Shown here: positions 1 to 10,790 of the stretch, piece by piece
Layout of the letters: each line of letters starts with the position of its first letter
Numbering within the stretch: the stretch's first letter is position 1
Source: Schoenoplectus triqueter
Taxonomy: Eukaryota > Streptophyta > Magnoliopsida > Poales > Cyperaceae
Assembly (NCBI GenBank): GCA_964058805.1
Contig: CAXKVV010002170.1
Coordinates: forward strand, 1-64,000
Length of the DNA stretch: 64,000 nt
Direction of reading: 5' to 3'
The notes under the pieces: model-generated
The model's input: the letters and a program-made list of their open reading frames with translations, nothing else
The model's database searches: none
Told to the model about the DNA's origin: nothing
Program-made: the position numbers and the translations under genes

Positions 1-1854
1 GCGCGCCCGGACTAGGTTTCGGCGGTACCGAGGGCGTCGGGTCCGTTTTCATGTTTTACGCTCCCGGACTCGTTTTCGGCGGTACCGAGGGCGTCGGGTC
101 TCGTTTTCATGTTTTGCGCGCCCGGACTCGGTTTCGGCGGTACCGTGGGCGTCGGGTCCCGTTTTCATGTTTTGCGCTCCCGGACTCGTTTTCGCCGGTA
201 CCGAGGGCGTCGGGTCCCGTTTTCATTTTTTGCGCGCCCGGACTCGGTTTCGGCGGTACCGAGGGCGTCGGGACTCGTTTTCATGTTTGCGCTCCCGGAC
301 TCGTTTTCGGCGGTACCGAGGGCGTCGGGTTCCGTTTTCAAGTTTTCGGCGCCCAGACTCGGTTTAGGCAGTCACGAAGGCGTCGGGTCCCGTTTTCATG
401 TTTTGCGCTCTCGGACTCGTTTTCGACGGTACCGAGGGCGTCGGGTCCCGTTTTCATGTTTTGCGCTCCCAGACTCGATTTCGGCGGAACCGAGGGCCTC
501 GGGTACCGTTTTCATGTTTTGCGCTCCTCGACTCGTTTTCGGCGGTACCGATGGCGTCGGGTCCCATTTTCATGTTTTGCGCTCCCGGACTCGTTTTCGG
601 CGGTACCGAGGGCGTCGGTTCTCGGTTTCATGTTTTGCGCGCCCGAGCTCGGTTTCAGCGGTACCGAGGGCTTCGGGGCCCGTTTTCATGTTTTGCACTC
701 CCGGACTCTTTTTCGGCGGTACCGAGGGCGTCGGGTCCCGTTTCATGTTTTGCGCGCCCGAACTCGGTTTCAGCGGTACCGAGGGCATCGGGTCCCGTTT
801 TCACGTTTTGCGATCCCGGACTCGTTTTCGGAAGTACCGAGGGCGTCGAGTCCCGTTTTCATGTTTTGCGTGCCCGAACTCGGTTTAGGCCGTACCGAGG
901 GGCGTCGGGTCCCGTTTTCATGTTTTGCGCTCCCGGACTCGTTTTCGGCGGTACCGAGGGCGTCGGGTCCCGTTTTCATGTTTTGCGTGCCCGGACTCGA
1001 TTTCGGCGGTACCGAGTGCGTCGGGTCTCGTTTTCTTAATTTGGGCGCTCGAACTCGTTTTCGGCGGAACCAAGGGCGTCGGGTCCCGTTTTCACGTTTT
1101 GCGCGCCCGGACTCGGTTTCGACGGTACCGAGGGCGTCGGGACCCGTTTTCATGTTTTGCGCGCCCGGACTCGGTTTCGGCCGTTCCGAGGGCGTCGGGT
1201 CTCGTTTTCATGTTTTGCGCGCCCGGACTCGGTTTCGGCGGTACAGAGGGCGTCAGGTCCCGTTTTCATGTTTTGCGCTCCCGGACTCGTTTTCGGCGGT
1301 ACCGAGGGTGCGGGGTCCCGTTTTCATGTTTTGCGCTCCCGGACTCGTTTTCGGCGGTCCCGAGGGCGTCGGGTCCCGTTTTCATGTTTTGCGGGTCCGG
1401 ACTCGATTTCGGCGGTACCGTGTGCGTCGGGTCTCGTTTTCTTAATTTGGTCTCTCGAACTCGTTTTCGGCGGAACCGAGGGCGTCGGGTCCCATTTTCA
1501 CGTTTTGTGCGCCCGGACTCGGTTTCGGCGGTACCGAGGGCGTCGGGACCCGTTTTCATTTTTTGCCCGCCCGGACCTTGTTTCGGCGGTACCGAGGGCG
1601 TCGGGTCCCGTTTTCATGTTTTGCGTGCCCAGAATCGATTTCGGTGGTACCGAGTGCGTCGGGTCTCGTTTTCTTAATTTGGGCGCTCCAACTCGTTTTC
1701 GGCGGAACCGAGGGCGTCGGGTCCCGTTTTTACGTTTTGCGCGCCCGTACTCGGTTTCGGCGGTACCGAGGGCGTCGCGACCCGTTTTCATGTTTTGCAC
1801 GCCCGGACCCTGTTTCGGCGGTACCGAGGGCGTCGGGTCCCGTTTTCATGTTTT
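1..1854 (+). repeat. HOR1 copy 1 (window edge, slightly diverged)
   Basis: This copy carries four homopolymer-length differences from copies 3-5: CC for CCC near 43, TTT for TTTT at 286-288, TTT for TTTT at 741-743 and GGGG for GGG at 899-902. It also has substitutions not seen in later copies, such as A at 426 (GACGG for GGCGG) and T at 942 (CTCGTTTTC for CTCGGTTTC). Base 1 coincides with the unit phase marker only by chance of the window cut. Confidence 0.9.
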
Positions 1855-2841
1855 GCGCGCCCGGACTAGGTTTCGGCGGTACCGAGGGCGTCGGGTCCCG
1901 TTTTCATGTTTTACGCTCCCGGACTCGTTTTCGGCGGTACCGAGGGCGTCGGGTCTCGTTTTCATGTTTTGCGCGCCCGGACTCGGTTTCGGCGGTACCG
2001 TGGGCGTCGGGTCCCGTTTTCATGTTTTGCGCTCCCGGACTCGTTTTCGCCGGTACCGAGGGCGTCGGGTCCCGTTTTCATTTTTTGCGCGCCCGGACTC
2101 GGTTTCGGCGGTACCGAGGGCGTCGGGACTCGTTTTCATGTTTTGCGCTCCCGGACTCGTTTTCGGCGGTACCGAGGGCGTCGGGTTCCGTTTTCAAGTT
2201 TTCGGCGCCCAGACTCGGTTTAGGCAGTCACGAAGGCGTCGGGTCCCGTTTTCATGTTTTGCGCTCTCGGACTCGTTTTCGGCGGTACCGAGGGCGTCGG
2301 GTCCCGTTTTCATGTTTTGCGCTCCCAGACTCGATTTCGGCGGAACCGAGGGCCTCGGGTACCGTTTTCATGTTTTGCGCTCCTCGACTCGTTTTCGGCG
2401 GTACCGATGGCGTCGGGTCCCATTTTCATGTTTTGCGCTCCCGGACTCGTTTTCGGCGGTACCGAGGGCGTCGGTTCTCGGTTTCATGTTTTGCGCGCCC
2501 GAGCTCGGTTTCAGCGGGTACCGAGGGCTTCGGGGCCCGTTTTCATGTTTTGCACTCCCGGACTCTTTTTCGGCGGTACCGAGGGCGTCGGGTCCCGTTT
2601 TCATGTTTTGCGCGCCCGAACTCGGTTTCAGCGGTACCGAGGGCATCGGGTCCCGTTTTCACGTTTTGCGATCCCGGACTCGTTTTCGGAAGTACCGAGG
2701 GCGTCGAGTCCCGTTTTCATGTTTTGCGTGCCCGAACTCGGTTTAGGCCGTACCGAGGGCGTCGGGTCCCGTTTTCATGTTTTGCGCTCCCGGACTCGGT
2801 TTCGGCGGTACCGAGGGCGTCGGGTCCCGTTTTCATGTTTT

Positions 2842-2957
2842 GCGTGCCCGGACTCGATTTCGGCGGTACCGAGTGCGTCGGGTCTCGTTTTCTTAATTTG
2901 GGCGCTCGAACTCGTTTTCGGCGGAACCAAGGGCGTCGGGTCCCGTTTTCACGTTTT
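2842..2957 (+). repeat. C-D monomer pair (reference copy)
   Basis: The C monomer (2,842-2,899) starts GCGTGCCCGGACTCGATTTC, has GAGTGCGTC for GAGGGCGTC, and ends TCGTTTTCTTAATTT in place of the usual CATGTTTT end. The D monomer (2,900-2,957) starts GGGCGCTCGAACTCG and has GGAACC in place of the KpnI site. Throughout the window a C monomer ending in TTAATTT is followed by D, so the two act as a 116-bp unit. The TTAATTT end is the most A+T-rich spot of the array, and its TAA ends many forward reading frames. Confidence 0.92.
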
Positions 2958-3553
2958 GCGCGCCCGGACTCGGTTTCGACGGTACCGAGGGCGTCGGGAC
3001 CCGTTTTCATGTTTTGCGCGCCCGGACTCGGTTTCGGCCGTTCCGAGGGCGTCGGGTCTCGTTTTCATGTTTTGCGCGCCCGGACTCGGTTTCGGCGGTA
3101 CAGAGGGCGTCAGGTCCCGTTTTCATGTTTTGCGCTCCCGGACTCGTTTTCGGCGGTACCGAGGGTGCGGGGTCCCGTTTTCATGTTTTGCGCTCCCGGA
3201 CTCGTTTTCGGCGGTCCCGAGGGCGTCGGGTCCCGTTTTCATGTTTTGCGGGTCCGGACTCGATTTCGGCGGTACCGTGTGCGTCGGGTCTCGTTTTCTT
3301 AATTTGGTCTCTCGAACTCGTTTTCGGCGGAACCGAGGGCGTCGGGTCCCATTTTCACGTTTTGTGCGCCCGGACTCGGTTTCGGCGGTACCGAGGGCGT
3401 CGGGACCCGTTTTCATTTTTTGCCCGCCCGGACCTTGTTTCGGCGGTACCGAGGGCGTCGGGTCCCGTTTTCATGTTTTGCGTGCCCAGAATCGATTTCG
3501 GTGGTACCGAGTGCGTCGGGTCTCGTTTTCTTAATTTGGGCGCTCCAACTCGT

Positions 3554-3570
3554 TTTCGGCGGAACCGAGG
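3554..3570 (+). promoter_or_regulatory. CENP-B-box-like 17-mer in a D monomer
   Basis: The 17 bases TTTCGGCGGAACCGAGG line up with the known CENP-B box core pattern NTTCGNNNNANNCGGGN. TTCG, the central A and C, G and G of the last block match; one core base differs (A at 3,568 where the core has G), giving 8 of 9 core positions. Ordinary monomers have GGTACC here and match 7 of 9. The similarity may be chance. No binding can be claimed, and the host may lack CENP-B. Confidence 0.25.
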
Positions 3571-5567
3571 GCGTCGGGTCCCGTTTTTACGTTTTGCGCG
3601 CCCGTACTCGGTTTCGGCGGTACCGAGGGCGTCGCGACCCGTTTTCATGTTTTGCACGCCCGGACCCTGTTTCGGCGGTACCGAGGGCGTCGGGTCCCGT
3701 TTTCATGTTTTGCGCGCCCGGACTAGGTTTCGGCGGTACCGAGGGCGTCGGGTCCCGTTTTCATGTTTTACGCTCCCGGACTCGTTTTCGGCGGTACCGA
3801 GGGCGTCGGGTCTCGTTTTCATGTTTTGCGCGCCCGGACTCGGTTTCGGCGGTACCGTGGGCGTCGGGTCCCGTTTTCATGTTTTGCGCTCCCGGACTCG
3901 TTTTCGCCGGTACCGAGGGCGTCGGGTCCCGTTTTCATTTTTTGCGCGCCCGGACTCGGTTTCGGCGGTACCGAGGGCGTCGGGACTCGTTTTCATGTTT
4001 TGCGCTCCCGGACTCGTTTTCGGCGGTACCGAGGGCGTCGGGTTCCGTTTTCAAGTTTTCGGCGCCCAGACTCGGTTTAGGCAGTCACGAAGGCGTCGGG
4101 TCCCGTTTTCATGTTTTGCGCTCTCGGACTCGTTTTCGGCGGTACCGAGGGCGTCGGGTCCCGTTTTCATGTTTTGCGCTCCCAGACTCGATTTCGGCGG
4201 AACCGAGGGCCTCGGGTACCGTTTTCATGTTTTGCGCTCCTCGACTCGTTTTCGGCGGTACCGATGGCGTCGGGTCCCATTTTCATGTTTTGCGCTCCCG
4301 GACTCGTTTTCGGCGGTACCGAGGGCGTCGGTTCTCGGTTTCATGTTTTGCGCGCCCGAGCTCGGTTTCAGCGGTACCGAGGGCTTCGGGGCCCGTTTTC
4401 ATGTTTTGCACTCCCGGACTCTTTTTCGGCGGTACCGAGGGCGTCGGGTCCCGTTTTCATGTTTTGCGCGCCCGAACTCGGTTTCAGCGGTACCGAGGGC
4501 ATCGGGTCCCGTTTTCACGTTTTGCGATCCCGGACTCGTTTTCGGAAGTACCGAGGGCGTCGAGTCCCGTTTTCATGTTTTGCGTGCCCGAACTCGGTTT
4601 AGGCCGTACCGAGGGCGTCGGGTCCCGTTTTCATGTTTTGCGCTCCCGGACTCGGTTTCGGCGGTACCGAGGGCGTCGGGTCCCGTTTTCATGTTTTGCG
4701 TGCCCGGACTCGATTTCGGCGGTACCGAGTGCGTCGGGTCTCGTTTTCTTAATTTGGGCGCTCGAACTCGTTTTCGGCGGAACCAAGGGCGTCGGGTCCC
4801 GTTTTCACGTTTTGCGCGCCCGGACTCGGTTTCGACGGTACCGAGGGCGTCGGGACCCGTTTTCATGTTTTGCGCGCCCGGACTCGGTTTCGGCCGTTCC
4901 GAGGGCGTCGGGTCTCGTTTTCATGTTTTGCGCGCCCGGACTCGGTTTCGGCGGTACAGAGGGCGTCAGGTCCCGTTTTCATGTTTTGCGCTCCCGGACT
5001 CGTTTTCGGCGGTACCGAGGGTGCGGGGTCCCGTTTTCATGTTTTGCGCTCCCGGACTCGTTTTCGGCGGTCCCGAGGGCGTCGGGTCCCGTTTTCATGT
5101 TTTGCGGGTCCGGACTCGATTTCGGCGGTACCGTGTGCGTCGGGTCTCGTTTTCTTAATTTGGTCTCTCGAACTCGTTTTCGGCGGAACCGAGGGCGTCG
5201 GGTCCCATTTTCACGTTTTGTGCGCCCGGACTCGGTTTCGGCGGTACCGAGGGCGTCGGGACCCGTTTTCATTTTTTGCCCGCCCGGACCTTGTTTCGGC
5301 GGTACCGAGGGCGTCGGGTCCCGTTTTCATGTTTTGCGTGCCCAGAATCGATTTCGGTGGTACCGAGTGCGTCGGGTCTCGTTTTCTTAATTTGGGCGCT
5401 CCAACTCGTTTTCGGCGGAACCGAGGGCGTCGGGTCCCGTTTTCACGTTTTGCGCGCCCGTACTCGGTTTCGGCGGTACCGAGGGCGTCGCGACCCGTTT
5501 TCATGTTTTGCACGCCCGGACCCTGTTTCGGCGGTACCGAGGGCGTCGGGTCCCGTTTTCATGTTTT

Positions 5568-8500
5568 GCGCGCCCGGACTAGGTTTCGGCGGTACCGAGG
5601 GCGTCGGGTCCCGTTTTCATGTTTTACGCTCCCGGACTCGTTTTCGGCGGTACCGAGGGCGTCGGGTCTCGTTTTCATGTTTTGCGCGCCCGGACTCGGT
5701 TTCGGCGGTACCGTGGGCGTCGGGTCCCGTTTTCATGTTTTGCGCTCCCGGACTCGTTTTCGCCGGTACCGAGGGCGTCGGGTCCCGTTTTCATTTTTTG
5801 CGCGCCCGGACTCGGTTTCGGCGGTACCGAGGGCGTCGGGACTCGTTTTCATGTTTTGCGCTCCCGGACTCGTTTTCGGCGGTACCGAGGGCGTCGGGTT
5901 CCGTTTTCAAGTTTTCGGCGCCCAGACTCGGTTTAGGCAGTCACGAAGGCGTCGGGTCCCGTTTTCATGTTTTGCGCTCTCGGACTCGTTTTCGGCGGTA
6001 CCGAGGGCGTCGGGTCCCGTTTTCATGTTTTGCGCTCCCAGACTCGATTTCGGCGGAACCGAGGGCCTCGGGTACCGTTTTCATGTTTTGCGCTCCTCGA
6101 CTCGTTTTCGGCGGTACCGATGGCGTCGGGTCCCATTTTCATGTTTTGCGCTCCCGGACTCGTTTTCGGCGGTACCGAGGGCGTCGGTTCTCGGTTTCAT
6201 GTTTTGCGCGCCCGAGCTCGGTTTCAGCGGTACCGAGGGCTTCGGGGCCCGTTTTCATGTTTTGCACTCCCGGACTCTTTTTCGGCGGTACCGAGGGCGT
6301 CGGGTCCCGTTTTCATGTTTTGCGCGCCCGAACTCGGTTTCAGCGGTACCGAGGGCATCGGGTCCCGTTTTCACGTTTTGCGATCCCGGACTCGTTTTCG
6401 GAAGTACCGAGGGCGTCGAGTCCCGTTTTCATGTTTTGCGTGCCCGAACTCGGTTTAGGCCGTACCGAGGGCGTCGGGTCCCGTTTTCATGTTTTGCGCT
6501 CCCGGACTCGGTTTCGGCGGTACCGAGGGCGTCGGGTCCCGTTTTCATGTTTTGCGTGCCCGGACTCGATTTCGGCGGTACCGAGTGCGTCGGGTCTCGT
6601 TTTCTTAATTTGGGCGCTCGAACTCGTTTTCGGCGGAACCAAGGGCGTCGGGTCCCGTTTTCACGTTTTGCGCGCCCGGACTCGGTTTCGACGGTACCGA
6701 GGGCGTCGGGACCCGTTTTCATGTTTTGCGCGCCCGGACTCGGTTTCGGCCGTTCCGAGGGCGTCGGGTCTCGTTTTCATGTTTTGCGCGCCCGGACTCG
6801 GTTTCGGCGGTACAGAGGGCGTCAGGTCCCGTTTTCATGTTTTGCGCTCCCGGACTCGTTTTCGGCGGTACCGAGGGTGCGGGGTCCCGTTTTCATGTTT
6901 TGCGCTCCCGGACTCGTTTTCGGCGGTCCCGAGGGCGTCGGGTCCCGTTTTCATGTTTTGCGGGTCCGGACTCGATTTCGGCGGTACCGTGTGCGTCGGG
7001 TCTCGTTTTCTTAATTTGGTCTCTCGAACTCGTTTTCGGCGGAACCGAGGGCGTCGGGTCCCATTTTCACGTTTTGTGCGCCCGGACTCGGTTTCGGCGG
7101 TACCGAGGGCGTCGGGACCCGTTTTCATTTTTTGCCCGCCCGGACCTTGTTTCGGCGGTACCGAGGGCGTCGGGTCCCGTTTTCATGTTTTGCGTGCCCA
7201 GAATCGATTTCGGTGGTACCGAGTGCGTCGGGTCTCGTTTTCTTAATTTGGGCGCTCCAACTCGTTTTCGGCGGAACCGAGGGCGTCGGGTCCCGTTTTT
7301 ACGTTTTGCGCGCCCGTACTCGGTTTCGGCGGTACCGAGGGCGTCGCGACCCGTTTTCATGTTTTGCACGCCCGGACCCTGTTTCGGCGGTACCGAGGGC
7401 GTCGGGTCCCGTTTTCATGTTTTGCGCGCCCGGACTAGGTTTCGGCGGTACCGAGGGCGTCGGGTCCCGTTTTCATGTTTTACGCTCCCGGACTCGTTTT
7501 CGGCGGTACCGAGGGCGTCGGGTCTCGTTTTCATGTTTTGCGCGCCCGGACTCGGTTTCGGCGGTACCGTGGGCGTCGGGTCCCGTTTTCATGTTTTGCG
7601 CTCCCGGACTCGTTTTCGCCGGTACCGAGGGCGTCGGGTCCCGTTTTCATTTTTTGCGCGCCCGGACTCGGTTTCGGCGGTACCGAGGGCGTCGGGACTC
7701 GTTTTCATGTTTTGCGCTCCCGGACTCGTTTTCGGCGGTACCGAGGGCGTCGGGTTCCGTTTTCAAGTTTTCGGCGCCCAGACTCGGTTTAGGCAGTCAC
7801 GAAGGCGTCGGGTCCCGTTTTCATGTTTTGCGCTCTCGGACTCGTTTTCGGCGGTACCGAGGGCGTCGGGTCCCGTTTTCATGTTTTGCGCTCCCAGACT
7901 CGATTTCGGCGGAACCGAGGGCCTCGGGTACCGTTTTCATGTTTTGCGCTCCTCGACTCGTTTTCGGCGGTACCGATGGCGTCGGGTCCCATTTTCATGT
8001 TTTGCGCTCCCGGACTCGTTTTCGGCGGTACCGAGGGCGTCGGTTCTCGGTTTCATGTTTTGCGCGCCCGAGCTCGGTTTCAGCGGTACCGAGGGCTTCG
8101 GGGCCCGTTTTCATGTTTTGCACTCCCGGACTCTTTTTCGGCGGTACCGAGGGCGTCGGGTCCCGTTTTCATGTTTTGCGCGCCCGAACTCGGTTTCAGC
8201 GGTACCGAGGGCATCGGGTCCCGTTTTCACGTTTTGCGATCCCGGACTCGTTTTCGGAAGTACCGAGGGCGTCGAGTCCCGTTTTCATGTTTTGCGTGCC
8301 CGAACTCGGTTTAGGCCGTACCGAGGGCGTCGGGTCCCGTTTTCATGTTTTGCGCTCCCGGACTCGGTTTCGGCGGTACCGAGGGCGTCGGGTCCCGTTT
8401 TCATGTTTTGCGTGCCCGGACTCGATTTCGGCGGTACCGAGTGCGTCGGGTCTCGTTTTCTTAATTTGGGCGCTCGAACTCGTTTTCGGCGGAACCAAGG

Positions 8501-9279
8501 GCGTCGGGTCCCGTTTTCACGTTTTGCGCGCCCGGACTCGGTTTCGACGGTACCGAGGGCGTCGGGACCCGTTTTCATGTTTTGCGCGCCCGGACTCGGT
8601 TTCGGCCGTTCCGAGGGCGTCGGGTCTCGTTTTCATGTTTTGCGCGCCCGGACTCGGTTTCGGCGGTACAGAGGGCGTCAGGTCCCGTTTTCATGTTTTG
8701 CGCTCCCGGACTCGTTTTCGGCGGTACCGAGGGTGCGGGGTCCCGTTTTCATGTTTTGCGCTCCCGGACTCGTTTTCGGCGGTCCCGAGGGCGTCGGGTC
8801 CCGTTTTCATGTTTTGCGGGTCCGGACTCGATTTCGGCGGTACCGTGTGCGTCGGGTCTCGTTTTCTTAATTTGGTCTCTCGAACTCGTTTTCGGCGGAA
8901 CCGAGGGCGTCGGGTCCCATTTTCACGTTTTGTGCGCCCGGACTCGGTTTCGGCGGTACCGAGGGCGTCGGGACCCGTTTTCATTTTTTGCCCGCCCGGA
9001 CCTTGTTTCGGCGGTACCGAGGGCGTCGGGTCCCGTTTTCATGTTTTGCGTGCCCAGAATCGATTTCGGTGGTACCGAGTGCGTCGGGTCTCGTTTTCTT
9101 AATTTGGGCGCTCCAACTCGTTTTCGGCGGAACCGAGGGCGTCGGGTCCCGTTTTCACGTTTTGCGCGCCCGTACTCGGTTTCGGCGGTACCGAGGGCGT
9201 CGCGACCCGTTTTCATGTTTTGCACGCCCGGACCCTGTTTCGGCGGTACCGAGGGCGTCGGGTCCCGTTTTCATGTTTT
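5568..9279 (+). repeat. HOR1 copies 4 and 5 (second dimer)
   Basis: Copy 4 is 5,568-7,423 and copy 5 is 7,424-9,279, each exactly 1,856 bp. The diagnostic base is T at 7,300 in copy 4 and C at 9,156 in copy 5, reproducing the pattern of copies 2 and 3. In the stretches I compared, copy 4 matches copy 2 and copy 5 matches copy 3. Confidence 0.88.
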
Positions 9280-10790
9280 GCGCGCCCGGACTAGGTTTCG
9301 GCGGTACCGAGGGCGTCGGGTCCCGTTTTCATGTTTTACGCTCCCGGACTCGTTTTCGGCGGTACCGAGGGCGTCGGGTCTCGTTTTCATGTTTTGCGCG
9401 CCCGGACTCGGTTTCGGCGGTACCGTGGGCGTCGGGTCCCGTTTTCATGTTTTGCGCTCCCGGACTCGTTTTCGCCGGTACCGAGGGCGTCGGGTCCCGT
9501 TTTCATTTTTTGCGCGCCCGGACTCGGTTTCGGCGGTACCGAGGGCGTCGGGACTCGTTTTCATGTTTTGCGCTCCCGGACTCGTTTTCGGCGGTACCGA
9601 GGGCGTCGGGTTCCGTTTTCAAGTTTTCGGCGCCCAGACTCGGTTTAGGCAGTCACGAAGGCGTCGGGTCCCGTTTTCATGTTTTGCGCTCTCGGACTCG
9701 TTTTCGGCGGTACCGAGGGCGTCGGGTCCCGTTTTCATGTTTTGCGCTCCCAGACTCGATTTCGGCGGAACCGAGGGCCTCGGGTACCGTTTTCATGTTT
9801 TGCGCTCCTCGACTCGTTTTCGGCGGTACCGATGGCGTCGGGTCCCATTTTCATGTTTTGCGCTCCCGGACTCGTTTTCGGCGGTACCGAGGGCGTCGGT
9901 TCTCGGTTTCATGTTTTGCGCGCCCGAGCTCGGTTTCAGCGGTACCGAGGGCTTCGGGGCCCGTTTTCATGTTTTGCACTCCCGGACTCTTTTTCGGCGG
10001 TACCGAGGGCGTCGGGTCCCGTTTTCATGTTTTGCGCGCCCGAACTCGGTTTCAGCGGTACCGAGGGCATCGGGTCCCGTTTTCACGTTTTGCGATCCCG
10101 GACTCGTTTTCGGAAGTACCGAGGGCGTCGAGTCCCGTTTTCATGTTTTGCGTGCCCGAACTCGGTTTAGGCCGTACCGAGGGCGTCGGGTCCCGTTTTC
10201 ATGTTTTGCGCTCCCGGACTCGGTTTCGGCGGTACCGAGGGCGTCGGGTCCCGTTTTCATGTTTTGCGTGCCCGGACTCGATTTCGGCGGTACCGAGTGC
10301 GTCGGGTCTCGTTTTCTTAATTTGGGCGCTCGAACTCGTTTTCGGCGGAACCAAGGGCGTCGGGTCCCGTTTTCACGTTTTGCGCGCCCGGACTCGGTTT
10401 CGACGGTACCGAGGGCGTCGGGACCCGTTTTCATGTTTTGCGCGCCCGGACTCGGTTTCGGCCGTTCCGAGGGCGTCGGGTCTCGTTTTCATGTTTTGCG
10501 CGCCCGGACTCGGTTTCGGCGGTACAGAGGGCGTCAGGTCCCGTTTTCATGTTTTGCGCTCCCGGACTCGTTTTCGGCGGTACCGAGGGTGCGGGGTCCC
10601 GTTTTCATGTTTTGCGCTCCCGGACTCGTTTTCGGCGGTCCCGAGGGCGTCGGGTCCCGTTTTCATGTTTTGCGGGTCCGGACTCGATTTCGGCGGTACC
10701 GTGTGCGTCGGGTCTCGTTTTCTTAATTTGGTCTCTCGAACTCGTTTTCGGCGGAACCGAGGTCGTCGGGTCCCATTTTCACGTTTTGCG
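9280..10790 (+). repeat. HOR1 copy 6, truncated at the block boundary
   Basis: The copy follows copy 5 closely until G becomes T at 10,763 (GAGGTCG for GAGGGCG). Further differences start near 10,790, and by about 10,880 a C-type monomer ending in CTTAATTT stands where copy 5 has a different monomer. About 25-26 of the expected 32 monomers are present. The change lies within the array and keeps the 58-bp register, so it is a recombination boundary between HOR types and not the edge of an insertion. Confidence 0.82.

Larger units (their letters stand above)
1855..5567 (+). repeat. HOR1 copies 2 and 3 (first dimer)
   Basis: Copy 2 is 1,855-3,711 and copy 3 is 3,712-5,567. They differ at a diagnostic site: T at 3,588 in copy 2 (GTTTTTACG) and C at 5,444 in copy 3 (GTTTTCACG). 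Copy 2 also has one extra G at 2,516-2,518, which makes it 1,857 bp. The same T/C alternation repeats in copies 4 and 5, so copies 2+3 look like the template or product of a 3,712-bp duplication. Confidence 0.88.
1..10790 (+). repeat. HOR block 1: 1,856-bp unit of 32 monomers, about 5.8 copies
   Basis: Using the rare monomer start GCGCGCCCGGACTAGG as phase marker, units begin at 1, 1,855, 3,712, 5,568, 7,424 and 9,280. The spacing is 1,856 bp (32 x 58) for copies 3-5. Copies 1 and 2 are 1,854 and 1,857 bp because of single-base indels. Copies are almost identical, while the 32 monomers inside one unit differ clearly from each other. This is the definition of a higher-order repeat. Each unit holds three C-D monomer pairs (in copy 2 the C monomers start at 2,842, 3,248 and 3,480). 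The periodicity breaks at about 10,763-10,880, where copy 6 departs from the expected sequence. Confidence 0.95.

Noticed and set aside
1..10790. Assembly duplication artefact as the sole explanation of near-identical HOR1 copies
   Set aside because: Copies carry ordered differences (the T/C alternation, copy 1 substitutions) and other blocks show independent HORs. A real array is more likely, although exact copy number needs spanning reads.
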